Positions 28,769 to 38,217 are shown, counted from the stretch's first letter. The stretch is DNA of 64,000 nucleotides from Sulfitobacter albidus (GCF_018200035.1 NZ_CP073581.1:1360501-1424500), one strand, 5' to 3'. The notes: generated by a model from the sequence alone, not told the origin. Translations and numbers: made by a program.

Positions 28769-30306
28769 TGGCGCGCGCGGCCCCCGAGAGCGTTCTGAAG
28801 ACCGAGCTGCGGCGCTTGCCGCTGTTTGTGATCATTGCGGGGCTGGCCTGTGTATCGATGATGGCGCCGGCGCTGCATGCGCTGGTGGTGGACGATCACG
28901 CGACCGCACAGGCGTTTTTCTATGCGGGCGTCCTGGGCACGCTGGCTTGTGCGATGATTGCGGTTGCCCACGCCGGGCGCGCACCGCGCTACGGCACGCT
29001 GGGGCCGCTGCTGTCGCTTTTCGCGGCCTTCGTGTTTGTGCCCGCGATGCTTGCCGTGCCCTTTGTCGAGGCGCTGCCGACCACACGGTTCATCAACGCC
29101 TACGTCGAGATGCTGAGCGCGCTGACCACCACGGGCGCCACCCTCTTCGAGGATCCCACCCGTCTGAACCCCACGCTGCATCTTTGGCGCGCGCAGGTCG
29201 GCTGGATGGGCGGGCTGCTGATGTGGGTCGCGGCGGTGGCGATCCTCGCACCGCTGAACCTTGGCGGGTTTGAGGTGACCGCACGGGCGGAGCCGGGCAG
29301 GCGCACGGACTTCTGGAACATGGCGCAAGGCCCGACGCCGCGGGCGCGGATCAACCGCGCGGTCAGCACCCTGTTCCCGCTTTACGCGGGATTGACGCTG
29401 CTGCTGTGGGTTCTGCTGATGACGAGCGGTCAGACGCCGCTCAACGCGGCCGTGCACGGGATGTCGGTGATGGCGACCTCGGGCATCAGCGCCAGCGGCG
29501 GCGCGCAGCCCTTCGGTTTTGCTGGGGAGGCCGTCATGGTGCTGTTCATGTGCTTTGCGCTGTCACGGCTCACCTTCAGCGCCGATACGATGACGGCGAC
29601 GCAGGGCGGGCTGTCGACGGATCCCGAATTTCGCATCGGCTTGGGCATCATCCTTCTGGTGCCGCTTGTTCTATTCGCGCGTCATTTTATCGGCTCCATC
29701 GAGGTGCAGACGTCGGCCAACGCCGGTGACGCGCTTGCCGCGCTCTGGGGCGGGGCGTTTACGGTGATCTCGTTCCTGACGACGACAGGCTACGTATCGG
29801 ACCACTGGGGTGACGCGCAAAGCTGGTCGGGCCTGCGCACGCCGGGGCTGATCCTGATGGGGCTGGCCCTGGTGGGGGGCGGGGTGGCCACGACCGCCGG
29901 CGGGGTCAAGCTGTTGCGGGTCTACGCGCTTTATCGCAACGGCGTGCGCGAGATGCAGCGGCTGGTGCATCCCAACGCCGTCAGCGGCGCGGGAGTGGTT
30001 GGCCGCCGCCTGCAATCGAATGGCGCATTCATCGCGTGGATCTTTTTCATGCTGTTTGCCCTGTCGTTTGCCGCCGTGACGCTGGCGCTGACATTCGTGG
30101 GCGTGGCATTCGACGACGCGCTTGTGATGTCCATCGCGACGCTGTCGACCACCGGCCCCTTGATGGATGTCGCCAGCGAAGCCCCGATTGATCTGATCTC
30201 GCTCGGCGCGTCGGCAAAGGCCATTCTATGTGCAGCCATGGTGTTGGGACGGCTCGAAACTTTGGCAATCATCGCGCTTTTGACCCCCGATCTGTGGCGC
30301 GCGTGA
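28768..30306 (+). CDS. trkH: Trk potassium uptake channel TrkH
   Basis: A 512-residue inner-membrane protein of the TrkH/KtrB superfamily. Four selectivity-filter loops can be recognised: LTTTGATLFE, MATSGISASGG, FLTTTGYVSDHWG and LSTTGPLMD, each preceded by a short pore helix and set between membrane spans. With TrkA it forms the potassium uptake system. It is the last gene of the trk unit. The 150 bases downstream contain GC-rich inverted repeats (for example GGCGC...GCGCC near 30325-30340) and then an A-rich leader before hfq. Confidence 0.95.
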   Translation: MARAAPESVLKTELRRLPLFVIIAGLACVSMMAPALHALVVDDHATAQAFFYAGVLGTLACAMIAVAHAGRAPRYGTLGPLLSLFAAFVFVPAMLAVPFVEALPTTRFINAYVEMLSALTTTGATLFEDPTRLNPTLHLWRAQVGWMGGLLMWVAAVAILAPLNLGGFEVTARAEPGRRTDFWNMAQGPTPRARINRAVSTLFPLYAGLTLLLWVLLMTSGQTPLNAAVHGMSVMATSGISASGGAQPFGFAGEAVMVLFMCFALSRLTFSADTMTATQGGLSTDPEFRIGLGIILLVPLVLFARHFIGSIEVQTSANAGDALAALWGGAFTVISFLTTTGYVSDHWGDAQSWSGLRTPGLILMGLALVGGGVATTAGGVKLLRVYALYRNGVREMQRLVHPNAVSGAGVVGRRLQSNGAFIAWIFFMLFALSFAAVTLALTFVGVAFDDALVMSIATLSTTGPLMDVASEAPIDLISLGASAKAILCAAMVLGRLETLAIIALLTPDLWRA

Positions 30307-30458
30307 CACGGCGCGCTTTTTCTTTGGCGCGCGGGGCGCCAAGGGGGGTGGAAACTTGGAAACCCGCTGGGCATAGTCGCGCGGGGAGGTGTGCCCGGCG
30401 TACACTTTCAAAAAACCAAAAGCAAAAATAACGAAAAACAAAACTGGAAGAACAAACT

Positions 30459-30698
30459 ATGGCGTCTGATAGACAGAATCTTCAGGATGCGTTCCTGAAC
30501 CACGTGCGCAAAACAAAGGTGCCGGTGACGATCTTTCTGATCAACGGCGTGAAATTGCAGGGCGTGATCACATGGTTTGACAACTTCTGCGTCCTGCTGC
30601 GCCGCGACGGGCAGAGCCAGCTTGTCTACAAGCACGCGATTTCGACCATCATGCCCAGCCAGCCGATCAGCCTTTACGAGGGTGAAGAGGCTTCTTGA
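30459..30698 (+). CDS. hfq: RNA chaperone Hfq
   Basis: A 79-residue Sm-like protein that forms hexamers and pairs small RNAs with mRNAs. The Sm1 motif ([20 protein letters not shown]) and the Sm2 motif with YKHAIST are complete, and the N-terminus [11 protein letters not shown] is typical. The C-terminal tail is short, as usual in alphaproteobacteria. The start lies in an A-rich leader (about 30410-30458) with GGAAGAA as ribosome site. The hfq stop overlaps the TTG start of hflX, the classical hfq-hflX arrangement. Confidence 0.97.
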   Translation: MASDRQNLQDAFLNHVRKTKVPVTIFLINGVKLQGVITWFDNFCVLLRRDGQSQLVYKHAISTIMPSQPISLYEGEEAS

Positions 30699-31992
30699 GC
30701 AAGCCTGACTTTCAGATCGACGAGACCGGCGGCCCGCGCGTTACCCGCGCCTGGGTCCTGCATCCTGACATCCGCACCGATCCCGATCGCCGCAGACCGG
30801 AACCCGCATTGGCCGAAGCCATGGCGCTGGCCGAGGCGCTGCCGGGCCTCGAGGTCCTGGGCGGGAACGTCGTGCAGCTGCGCCAGGTCAGCGCCGGGCA
30901 GCTGTTCGGCAAGGGCAAGATCGAGGATACCCGCCAGCTGATCGAGGAGAACGAGATCGAGCTGGTTTTGGTCGACGGCCCCGTGACCCCGGTGCAGCAG
31001 CGCAATCTTGAGAAGATCTGGAAGGTCAAACTGCTCGACCGGACCGGGCTGATCCTTGAGATCTTTTCCGACCGTGCGGCGACGCGCGAGGGCGTGCTGC
31101 AGGTCGAGATGGCAGCACTCAATTACCAGCGCACGCGGCTCGTGCGCGCCTGGACCCACCTTGAGCGGCAGCGCGGTGGCCTTGGCTTTGTCGGCGGCCC
31201 CGGCGAGACGCAGATCGAGGCGGACCGCCGCGCCATCGACGAGCAGCTGGTGCGGCTCAAACGCCAGCTGGAAAAGGTGGTCAAGACGCGCGCGCTGCAC
31301 CGCGCCGCGCGCGCCAAGGTGCCTTATCCGATCGTCGCGCTGGTGGGCTATACCAACGCGGGAAAATCAACGCTTTTCAACCGGTTGACGGGCGCAGAGG
31401 TGATGGCAAAGGACATGCTGTTCGCCACGCTCGACCCCACGATGCGCAGCCTGACGCTGCCCGAGGGCCCGAGATCATCCTCAGCGATACGGTGGGCTTT
31501 ATCTCCGATCTGCCGACCGAGCTTGTCGCGGCCTTCCGCGCCACGCTTGAGGAAGTGCTGGCCGCCGATATCATCCTGCACGTGCGCGACATCAGCCATT
31601 CCGAAACCGCGGAACAGGCGCGCGACGTGGACGAGATCCTGACATCGCTGGGCGTGCCCAAGGAAACGCGCAGTTTCGAGGTCTGGAACAAGCTTGATCA
31701 ATTGCCCGATGACGCAGCCGATGCCATGCGCGAACGCGCGGCGCGCGACGACACGGTGATGGCGATCAGCGCGATCACCGGCGAAGGGCTCGACGCATTG
31801 CAAAGCGTTATCGCCGACGCCCTGCAGGGCCAGCGCCGCGTGGCCGAGCTGTCACTGGGCTTCGACGAGGGGCGCAAGCGCGCGTGGCTCTTTGCGCAAG
31901 ACGTGGTCGAGCATGAGGACCAGACGGAGGAGGGGTTCTCCCTGCGTGTCCGCTGGTCCGCGGATCAGGAAGCGGCGTTCCAGCGCCTCTGA
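30695..31992 (+). pseudogene. hflX: GTPase HflX, interrupted by a frameshift
   Basis: HflX is a ribosome-binding GTPase that splits stalled or heat-damaged 70S ribosomes. Two frames combine to a full-length protein of about 432 residues. The first (from TTG 30695, overlapping the hfq stop, after GAAGAGG) has LRQVSAGQLFGKGKIE, GGPGETQIEADRR and the G1 loop GYTNAGKSTLF. The second resumes with the G3 region (DTVGFISDLPTELVAAFR) and has NKLDQL (G4). The break is at GGGCCC, 31465-31470. One added base gives a continuous protein, and total length is one short of a multiple of three. All GTPase motifs are intact, so a sequencing error is more likely than loss. Confidence 0.88.
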
Positions 31993-32036
31993 CCGAAATT
32001 TTCGAAAATTTCGGCCCGGAAAATTCGAATTTTCCG
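31993..32036. repeat. Two perfect AT-rich palindromes in tandem after hflX
   Basis: Positions 31993-32014 (22 bases, centre TTCGAA, ends CCG...CGG) and 32017-32036 (20 bases, centre TTCGAA, ends CGG...CCG) are each their own exact reverse complement and are separated by two bases. The first starts directly after the hflX stop. Both share the core AAATT/AATTT around TTCGAA. They could form hairpins acting as a transcription end or 3' mRNA protection, or bind a dimeric protein. No T tract follows, so a classical terminator is not certain. Confidence 0.7.
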
Positions 32037-32082
32037 ATCCCCGCCGCATCTGTAGGGGAAACCCTTTTGCGGAGTCCCTCGC

Positions 32083-32484
32083 ATGACCCTTATCCTCCTC
32101 TTTCTGTCGACCTTCATCGTCTTTCTGGCCATCGATTTTGTCGGCCTCAGCTATATGATCAAACCGATTTTCGCGCGCCAGATTGGTCATTTGATGACGG
32201 ACAGCCCGCGCCTGCTGCCCGCGTTCCTGTTCTATGCCTTCATGGTGGCGGTGGTGTTGTGGTTCGTCTCCTGGCCCGCCCTGACGCAGGACCGCAGCCT
32301 GCTGTGGGTCTTTGGCAATGCAGCCCTTCTGGGCATGGTAGGCTACGGCACCTATGAATTCACCAGCTACGCGGTGATGAAAGATTGGACGACAACGATG
32401 GTCGCCGTCGATTTCACCTGGGGGACGTGTTTGACAGGGTTTTCGGCGCTCGCGGGGGTCTGGATCACGCGGGCCTTTTCCTAG
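32083..32484 (+). CDS. DUF2177 family membrane protein
   Basis: A 133-residue protein with four membrane spans (LILLFLSTFIVFLAIDFVGL; LPAFLFYAFMVAVVLWFVSW; LLWVFGNAALLGMVGYGTYE; a last one in CLTGFSALAGVWI). The sequence YGTYEFTSYAVMKDW followed by DFTWG is characteristic of DUF2177. Function unknown. GGAG lies at good distance before the ATG. Its stop overlaps the stop of the convergent rluE-type gene by 4 bases. Confidence 0.88.
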   Translation: MTLILLFLSTFIVFLAIDFVGLSYMIKPIFARQIGHLMTDSPRLLPAFLFYAFMVAVVLWFVSWPALTQDRSLLWVFGNAALLGMVGYGTYEFTSYAVMKDWTTTMVAVDFTWGTCLTGFSALAGVWITRAFS

Positions 32485-33041
32485 GCGCCGGTGGCAGAGG
32501 CAAACCGGCTGGCCCCCGGCGCCAGTTGGTTGAGCCGCCAGTCACCGACCTGAACCCGCACCAGCCGCAGACATGGCAGGCCGACATGGGCCGTCATGCG
32601 GCGCACCTGACGGTTGCGGCCCTCGGAAATGGTGATCTCTAACCACGCATCAGGCACCGTCTTGCGAAAGCGCACGGGCGGGTCGCGCTCCCACAGATCG
32701 GGCGCGTCGATCCGGTTGGCCAGTGCTGCGCGCGTGCGCCCGTCCTTCAGGTCTACCCCCTTGCGCAGCGCATCCAGCGCCGCGTCGTCCGGTGTTCCCT
32801 CGACCTGCACAAGATAGGTCTTGCGCAGCTTGTATTTCGGATTGCTGATGCGCGCCTGCAGCGGCCCGTGATCGGTCAGCACCATCAGCCCCTCGCTGTC
32901 ACGGTCCAGACGGCCTGCGGGATAGAACCCCGGCTCATTGATATAGGCCGAAAGCGTCGGGCGCGGGCTGGGGCTGCGCGCGTCGGTGAATTGCGACAAC
33001 ACCCCGTAGGGTTTGTTGAACAGCAGAACGCGGCCCGTCAT
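32481..33041 (-). CDS. rluE: 23S rRNA pseudouridine synthase, RluE type
   Basis: A 186-residue enzyme of the RsuA/RluB/E/F family. The start RVLLFNKPYGVLSQFTD, the catalytic-aspartate motif PAGRLDRDSEGLMVLT and the C-terminal EGRNRQVRRMTAHVGLPCLR are all present. There is no N-terminal S4 domain, as in RluE, which modifies one uridine in the peptidyl transferase region of 23S rRNA. The start overlaps the stop of the penicillin-acylase-type gene upstream by 4 bases, indicating a coupled pair. The exact target uridine is inferred from the family. Confidence 0.92.
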   Translation of the reverse strand: MTGRVLLFNKPYGVLSQFTDARSPSPRPTLSAYINEPGFYPAGRLDRDSEGLMVLTDHGPLQARISNPKYKLRKTYLVQVEGTPDDAALDALRKGVDLKDGRTRAALANRIDAPDLWERDPPVRFRKTVPDAWLEITISEGRNRQVRRMTAHVGLPCLRLVRVQVGDWRLNQLAPGASRFASATGA

Positions 33042-35503
33042 TGCTGCGGGATCAGCAGCGTCACACCGACCGAAGCGGCGCGCGCGAGGTCCTGATCAAG
33101 GCTCATGGGGATATATTCGCCGCGCCGCCACAGCTGCGCCAGATCATCGTAATGGCGCGACAGGAAATGCCCCGATTGCCCGGTGGAGCTGACAAAGACC
33201 GAGCTGTCGGGATCGGCAAAGTCATACACCCCGCGATAGCCCGCACCGTGCACGTTGTGGAAGGGATCGGGATCCGTGCCCTTGGTCCGTCCGCGCATCA
33301 GCGTGTTGTCCCCGCCGGACGTGCTTTGCCGGATGTTGACGAAATAGCGCAGCACAGGCACCGATCCCAGCACCGGATGGTCGTGCGTCGCCTGATGTGC
33401 GTCCCCCCAGCGCAGCGATTGCAGGGCGGTGCCATAGCGCTCGTCGATGTCGATCAGCGCATCGTCGAGCGCGAGGCGGGCCATATCGGCGCAGGTCTCG
33501 ACCGGGGCGGACTGGAATACGTCGCACCAGGCAGAGGCGCCTTCGACGTCGCGGAACACCCGCTCGATGAACAAGGGCTCGACATGGTCGAACTCATCGG
33601 CGAGCGGGCCCAGCTCATCGCGGATCAGGCGCTCTTGCAGCTTGCGCAGCCAGGTGGCGTAGATCAGCGGCTCGGGCAGGTGTTCGTTCATCTCGCCCGA
33701 CCATTCGGCCAGCAGGGCAAGGGCGCGTTGGCGCAGGCGTTCGGGCGTGCCGTCCGGCGCGGCCTCTCCGGTAAACCACAGCTCGGCACCGATGAGCGGC
33801 AGCAGCGAGCGGGCGGTGAAGCTGACGGTATCCAGCTGCGCCTCGATAAAGCTGTCGCGGGTGTGCACCTGACGGCCCTGCATCAGCCGCTGCCAGCGCT
33901 GCACACGCTGCGTGTCCCCCCAGAGATAGCTGACGTGATTGGGAAAGGCGCGATCGACCGTCTTGTTGTTGGTATTCCCGAGGATCCCGCCGGCAGGCGA
34001 TACAAATCCGGGGTTGGCGGTATAGGGCAGCGTGCCCTGCCAGCGGTTGGTGGCGATCCAGCCCGGAGAGGGCAGGCGCCCCTTGCTCTGGTGCGCGGGG
34101 TCGCGTTTGGGCATCGCGCCGATCGTCTTCATCGCGATCGTCTCGCCATCGACCAGCGTGAGGTTTTGCGATGGCGCGATATAGAGGCTGGCGGCGTCGA
34201 TCCCGTCGGCCACCGTCTGCGCCCGCATGATCTCCATCGCGGCTTGCAGCGTGGTGTCGCGCTGGCTCAGCACGGTCCAGTTGACGCTGGCCACGTGGCC
34301 GGGCGGGGTGATCGTGGCGAGGTTGTAGTGCGTGCCGGGCAGCACCGGGCCGTTATCGGTCCACCGCAGGGTGAGGGTGACCGGATCGGCGTCCTTGATG
34401 GTGATGATCGAGGCACGGGTGCGGAATTTCTTGAACCCCTCGGGCGTGCGGTATTCCTCGCGGTTGGCGGGGTTCAGCTCTTCGATATAGACGTCCTGAT
34501 CGTCCAGATAGCTGGAGGTCAGCCCCCAGCCCAGCCGCGCGGAGCGGCCCGTCATTACCGCCGGAATACCGGGGATCGTGCCGCCGATCACACCGCCTGT
34601 CTCAAGCTCAAGCCGGGCAAGGTACCAGATCGCGGGTGCGGTGAACCCCAGATGCGGATCATTGGCCAGAAGCGTGCCGCCCGAGGCGGAGCGCGACGGC
34701 GCCGCGGCCCAGGCGTTGGACGCGCCCGCCAGCGCCGTGCGTTTGAACGGCGAGAGCGGATGCGCGGTGTAGGGCGCAACCGTGGCAAAGCGTTCGGCGG
34801 TCGGGAACAGCTGCGCGTAGGCGGGCAGGGCGGCCACACCGTCACCGGGCGCATCGGGCAGGATGTCGCGCAGGCGCGCCTCGTCGGGCAGCGCCAGCGA
34901 GACCCGCGCGCGCATCACCTCCGCATCCAGATGGCCCGACAGTTGCAGGCCCATCAGCTTGACGATGGCGATGCTGTCTGCCGGGCGCCACGGCGCCATG
35001 GGCGCGTTGAACAGGAACATCTCGGGTGCGCCGCGCCCCAGTGCCTCTGTGTTGATCTGGTCAAGCCGGGCGTTCACCCCCGCCGCATAGGCGCGCAGGG
35101 CGTCCTGCGTGCGCGCGTCCAGCGCCTCGACCGACGCGACGGAGAGCGCGTAGACATCCAACCGACGCAACAGCTTGTCGATCTCCAAAGTGCGCGGGCC
35201 AAAAATCTCTGACAGCCGCCCCTGCGCCGTGCGCCGCATCACCGTCATCTGCCACAGACGGTCCTGCGCGTGGGCAAAGCCAAGGCCAAAGAACACGTCC
35301 TCATCCGCCTGCCCAAGGATATGCGGCACATTGGCGTTGTCGCGCACGATCTCGACCGCGCGCGCGAGATTGGGCACTTCCACCTCTGCGGTATATTCGG
35401 GCAACGAGCGGGAGGCGAGCCAGTAGACAAGGCCCACCGCGATCACGCTGATTGCCAGCAACGCGGCGGTCAGACGAACGAGCCAGCGAAATACCAATGC
35501 CAT
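33038..35503 (-). CDS. Penicillin acylase family Ntn hydrolase
   Basis: An 821-residue precursor with an N-terminal membrane/signal segment (LVRLTAALLAISVIAVGLVY), an alpha-subunit region with NVPHILGQADEDVFFGLGFA and HAQDRLWQM, a spacer, and the beta subunit starting at Ser262 in LAGASNAWA. That serine would become the N-terminal nucleophile after autocleavage; supporting residues appear in LLANDPHLGF. Such enzymes sit in the periplasm and cleave amide bonds of beta-lactams, N-acyl homoserine lactones (quorum quenching) or other acyl amides. The start at 35503 follows GAGGGGG. It diverges from a dehydrogenase gene. The substrate cannot be told from sequence. Confidence 0.92.
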   Translation of the reverse strand: MALVFRWLVRLTAALLAISVIAVGLVYWLASRSLPEYTAEVEVPNLARAVEIVRDNANVPHILGQADEDVFFGLGFAHAQDRLWQMTVMRRTAQGRLSEIFGPRTLEIDKLLRRLDVYALSVASVEALDARTQDALRAYAAGVNARLDQINTEALGRGAPEMFLFNAPMAPWRPADSIAIVKLMGLQLSGHLDAEVMRARVSLALPDEARLRDILPDAPGDGVAALPAYAQLFPTAERFATVAPYTAHPLSPFKRTALAGASNAWAAAPSRSASGGTLLANDPHLGFTAPAIWYLARLELETGGVIGGTIPGIPAVMTGRSARLGWGLTSSYLDDQDVYIEELNPANREEYRTPEGFKKFRTRASIITIKDADPVTLTLRWTDNGPVLPGTHYNLATITPPGHVASVNWTVLSQRDTTLQAAMEIMRAQTVADGIDAASLYIAPSQNLTLVDGETIAMKTIGAMPKRDPAHQSKGRLPSPGWIATNRWQGTLPYTANPGFVSPAGGILGNTNNKTVDRAFPNHVSYLWGDTQRVQRWQRLMQGRQVHTRDSFIEAQLDTVSFTARSLLPLIGAELWFTGEAAPDGTPERLRQRALALLAEWSGEMNEHLPEPLIYATWLRKLQERLIRDELGPLADEFDHVEPLFIERVFRDVEGASAWCDVFQSAPVETCADMARLALDDALIDIDERYGTALQSLRWGDAHQATHDHPVLGSVPVLRYFVNIRQSTSGGDNTLMRGRTKGTDPDPFHNVHGAGYRGVYDFADPDSSVFVSSTGQSGHFLSRHYDDLAQLWRRGEYIPMSLDQDLARAASVGVTLLIPQQ

Positions 35504-35601
35504 ATGCGCCCCCTCAAAATCAGCGCCGCGAATTGACCGGGGCGCGCAGGCTGTTACCTTGCGCGCCAGCAATAGCGCAACAACACGCATAGGAAAAGCA
35601 T

Positions 35602-36474
35602 ATGGCAAAGCTCGCGTTTCTGGGTCTCGGAGTGATGGGGGGACCGATGGCGGGCCACCTGCAACGGGCGGGCCACGATGTGACGGTCTACAACCGCACG
35701 ACGGCCAAGGCGGAGGCGTGGGTCGAGACCTACGGCGGCGCGATGGCCGCGACGCCGCGCGAGGCTGCGGCGGGCGCGGATTTCGTCATGGCATGCGTGG
35801 GCAACGACGACGATCTGCGCGCGGTCTGCACCGGCGCGGACGGCGCCTTTGCCGATATGCCCGCAGGGTCCGTCTTTGTCGATCACACCACCGTGTCGGC
35901 GGCGGTGACGCGTGAGATGTACGCGGCGGCGGACACCAAGCAGATCAGCTTTGTCGATGCGCCAATCTCGGGCGGGCAGGCGGGGGCGGAGAACGCGCAG
36001 CTGTCGATCATGTGCGGCGGCGATGCGGGCGCGTTCGAGCGCGCGCTGCCGATCATGGATGTCTACGCCAAGATCTGTCGCCGCATCGGTGACAGCGGCG
36101 CGGGCCAGATGACCAAATGCTGCAACCAGATCGCCATCGCCGGTCTGGTGCAGGGCCTGTCAGAGGCGCTGCATTTCGCGGAGAAGGCTGGCCTGGACGG
36201 CCGCGCAGTGACCGAGGTCATCAGCCAGGGCGCGGCGGGCAGCTGGCAGATGGCCAACCGCTACGAGACGATGCTCGACGGGGAATTCAATCACGGGTTC
36301 GCCGTCGACTGGATGCGCAAGGATCTCGATATCTGTCTGCGCACGGGCGACGAGATCGCGGCCTCGCTGCCGGTCACGGCGCTGGTCGATCAATTCTACA
36401 AGGATGTGCAAAAGCTCGGCGGCGGGCGGTGGGATACCTCCAGCCTGATCGAGCGTCTGCGCAAGATGGGATAG
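35602..36474 (+). CDS. NAD(P)-dependent beta-hydroxyacid dehydrogenase
   Basis: A 290-residue enzyme of the 3-hydroxyisobutyrate dehydrogenase family (including tartronate semialdehyde reductase). The Rossmann dinucleotide motif is LAFLGLGVMGGPMAGHLQRA, the substrate-binding motif is DAPISGGQAGAENAQL, and the catalytic lysine lies in GAGQMTKCCNQ. The C-terminal helical domain is complete. Exact substrate (3-hydroxyisobutyrate, tartronate semialdehyde or another) is uncertain. It has no obvious operon partner; the divergent neighbour is the Ntn hydrolase, and it ends at a hairpin shared with the convergent SYLF gene. Confidence 0.9.
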   Translation: MAKLAFLGLGVMGGPMAGHLQRAGHDVTVYNRTTAKAEAWVETYGGAMAATPREAAAGADFVMACVGNDDDLRAVCTGADGAFADMPAGSVFVDHTTVSAAVTREMYAAADTKQISFVDAPISGGQAGAENAQLSIMCGGDAGAFERALPIMDVYAKICRRIGDSGAGQMTKCCNQIAIAGLVQGLSEALHFAEKAGLDGRAVTEVISQGAAGSWQMANRYETMLDGEFNHGFAVDWMRKDLDICLRTGDEIAASLPVTALVDQFYKDVQKLGGGRWDTSSLIERLRKMG

Positions 36475-36481
36475 GCATCCG

Positions 36482-36508
36482 CACCCGGATCAGGGAATGA
36501 TCCGGGTG
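36482..36508. terminator. Bidirectional hairpin between convergent genes
   Basis: Arms CACCCGGATC and GATCCGGGTG (10 bases, perfect) enclose a 7-base loop AGGGAAT. The stem covers the stop codon of the SYLF gene and lies 7 bases after the dehydrogenase stop. Neither side has a long T tract (the plus side reads TATTTCG), so termination may be weak or need other factors. Confidence 0.6.
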
Positions 36509-37056
36509 TATTTCGTGCCCTCAAGGGTGGCGCCGATGCGCAGGCCCGCGCGGCCAAAGACCGCCGCCAGAACCGGCGCCAGAACGGTGGTTGTATCCGC
36601 CGCCACGCTGTCGCCGCGATCCGAGATCACGTATTCCAGATCAGCGCCTGCCGCCCATCCGGGCGAGCGCCGGAAATTGGCAAGCGCATCGTCGGTCATG
36701 AAGAACAGGACATGCGCGTATTGCTGCGCGCCGATCTGCAAACCGCCCGAGGCCTTCGTTACCGAATAGTAATCCACCGAGATATCGTTGACCCGCAGCG
36801 CACCGCGCCCGTAGGCGCCGCCAAATCCAAGGCCCGCTTCGGTCACCAGTGGCATCACCAGCATGCCGTTTGCCTTTTGCGCAAGGGTCTGCGTGTTGGG
36901 AAAACTTGTGTACATCTGGTTGAGGGTTGCGTCGACGCGCGCGTCGATGGTCGACCCACCGGTCGATCCCACGCCATTGCCGCACCCGGCCAGCACGCCG
37001 GTGCCCGCGATGGCGCCGAACGCGAACGCGCGGCGCGAAAGGTATGATTGTGTCAT
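36490..37056 (-). CDS. SYLF (Ysc84-type) domain lipoprotein
   Basis: A 188-residue lipoprotein. The N-terminus has an RR pair and a lipobox (GAIAGTGVLAGC, lipidated Cys at about 25). The mature part starts with a helix (DARVDATLNQMYTSF) and holds the SYLF fold: GMLVMPLVTEAGLGFGGAYG, RGALRVNDISVDYYSVTKAS and GLQIGAQQYAHVLFFMTDDA. In eukaryotes SYLF domains bind lipids; in bacteria they are surface or periplasmic with no settled function. The gene ends inside the hairpin at 36482-36508. Confidence 0.88.
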   Translation of the reverse strand: MTQSYLSRRAFAFGAIAGTGVLAGCGNGVGSTGGSTIDARVDATLNQMYTSFPNTQTLAQKANGMLVMPLVTEAGLGFGGAYGRGALRVNDISVDYYSVTKASGGLQIGAQQYAHVLFFMTDDALANFRRSPGWAAGADLEYVISDRGDSVAADTTTVLAPVLAAVFGRAGLRIGATLEGTKYTRIIP

Positions 37057-37126
37057 CTGTTCTGCCTGATTTGGGGTTTACACTGCTCGTTGCCGGTATT
37101 GTCCGACTTGTGGATAACATTAGGCG

Positions 37127-37161
37127 AAAAACGGCGCCCTGTCAGGGGAAATCCGCCGTTT
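37127..37161 (-). terminator. Probable intrinsic terminator of the glycosyltransferase-like gene
   Basis: On the minus strand the arms AAACGGCG and CGCCGTTT (37161-37154 and 37136-37129) enclose a 17-base loop that itself contains a short hairpin, and the second arm runs into TTTTT. It lies about 20 bases after the stop of the gene ending at 37180, the expected place for its terminator. Confidence 0.6.
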
Positions 37162-37179
37162 GCGCGGGGTTTTGCCGGC

Positions 37180-38091
37180 TCAGGCCGCGTCCTGTGCACG
37201 ACCTGGGGCCGCAAGCATCGCCGCCTCTGCAATCCGCGCCAGCAAGGTTGCGTGCAGACTGCCCGCCTCCGCGCCGATGAAGGAGAACCATTTGCCCAAG
37301 ATCGTTTCGGCCTCTTCGGCTGTAACCGGGCTGTGCGAATTGCGGATATGGGGCATCGCCATGCTGATCGGCTCTGAATCGTGCCCGTCGATCTTGATCG
37401 AGATATAGCCCATGCCGGAGTTGTCGACGATCGCCGGGAAGCGTTTGTGCAGCGCGTTGTGCCCGAACGAAAAAATCGTGCGTTCGCCGTGCACCCGGAT
37501 CGCGGTGCCCATTGAGTTGAAGGGCAGGTTCGCCTGATAGATCTGCGGCCAGCGGTCTTCAGCGTAATGCGTGACCACCAGCCCGTTCGCACGGCTGTAG
37601 CCGATGGGCATGCGGTCGCCCAGACGGGTCATGTAGCCGCGCAACTCCTGCACATAGTCGCGCGACAGGCAATCATCGTCGTCGATGCGGAAATTGACCA
37701 GCGGGCGGCCCGCTTGGGCGTTGAGCTCGGCCAGTCGCGGCCAGATCGCCGCATGAACCGTCGCCTCGGACGACACCCGCAGCTCGATCCGGGGCGAGCG
37801 TTGGCAGAGCGCGTCGAGCCGCTCAAGATAGGTGTCGGGCATCAGATCGGAGGTGAGCACGATGCAGATGAAATTCGGATCCGTCTGCGCCTCGAGCGAG
37901 GGCAGCAGGAAGTGTTCGAACAAATGAAACCGCAGGGCCATCCGCTCCGGCGTGTAGAGCTGCGTTGCCGTGACAAGGCGCGTCGTCTCAATCGCGTCAT
38001 CGGTGGTGGCGGTGCGGTAGCTGCGCCAGTCGCCTTTGCCACAAAAGGAAAACCGGCAGATCCCGACAACGGGTTCCAGAAGATAGGACAT
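37180..38091 (-). CDS. Putative rhamnosyltransferase-like glycosyltransferase
   Basis: A 303-residue protein that looks like the 'putative rhamnosyl transferase' family (PF11316 type): a GT-A-like nucleotide-sugar region with the acidic metal motif FRIDDDDCLSRDYV, the upstream strand FICIVLTSDLMPDTYLERL, and a C-terminal SFGHNALHKRFPA stretch. No membrane span; acts in the cytoplasm or at the membrane surface on glycans. The start at 38091 follows GTGAGG. It stands alone, without other polysaccharide genes in the window, so the acceptor is unknown. Confidence 0.7.
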   Translation of the reverse strand: MSYLLEPVVGICRFSFCGKGDWRSYRTATTDDAIETTRLVTATQLYTPERMALRFHLFEHFLLPSLEAQTDPNFICIVLTSDLMPDTYLERLDALCQRSPRIELRVSSEATVHAAIWPRLAELNAQAGRPLVNFRIDDDDCLSRDYVQELRGYMTRLGDRMPIGYSRANGLVVTHYAEDRWPQIYQANLPFNSMGTAIRVHGERTIFSFGHNALHKRFPAIVDNSGMGYISIKIDGHDSEPISMAMPHIRNSHSPVTAEEAETILGKWFSFIGAEAGSLHATLLARIAEAAMLAAPGRAQDAA

Positions 38092-38217
38092 GGGGGGCCT
38101 CACGCTCGAATACCTCGCGCGCCTCATTTGGCGGGCGCGCTGCGGCTATTAGAGCGTGCGGCGACCGCATTGCGCAAGGGGGCTGCGGACAATGCGGCCG
38201 AGTGATGCGAATGGGAC

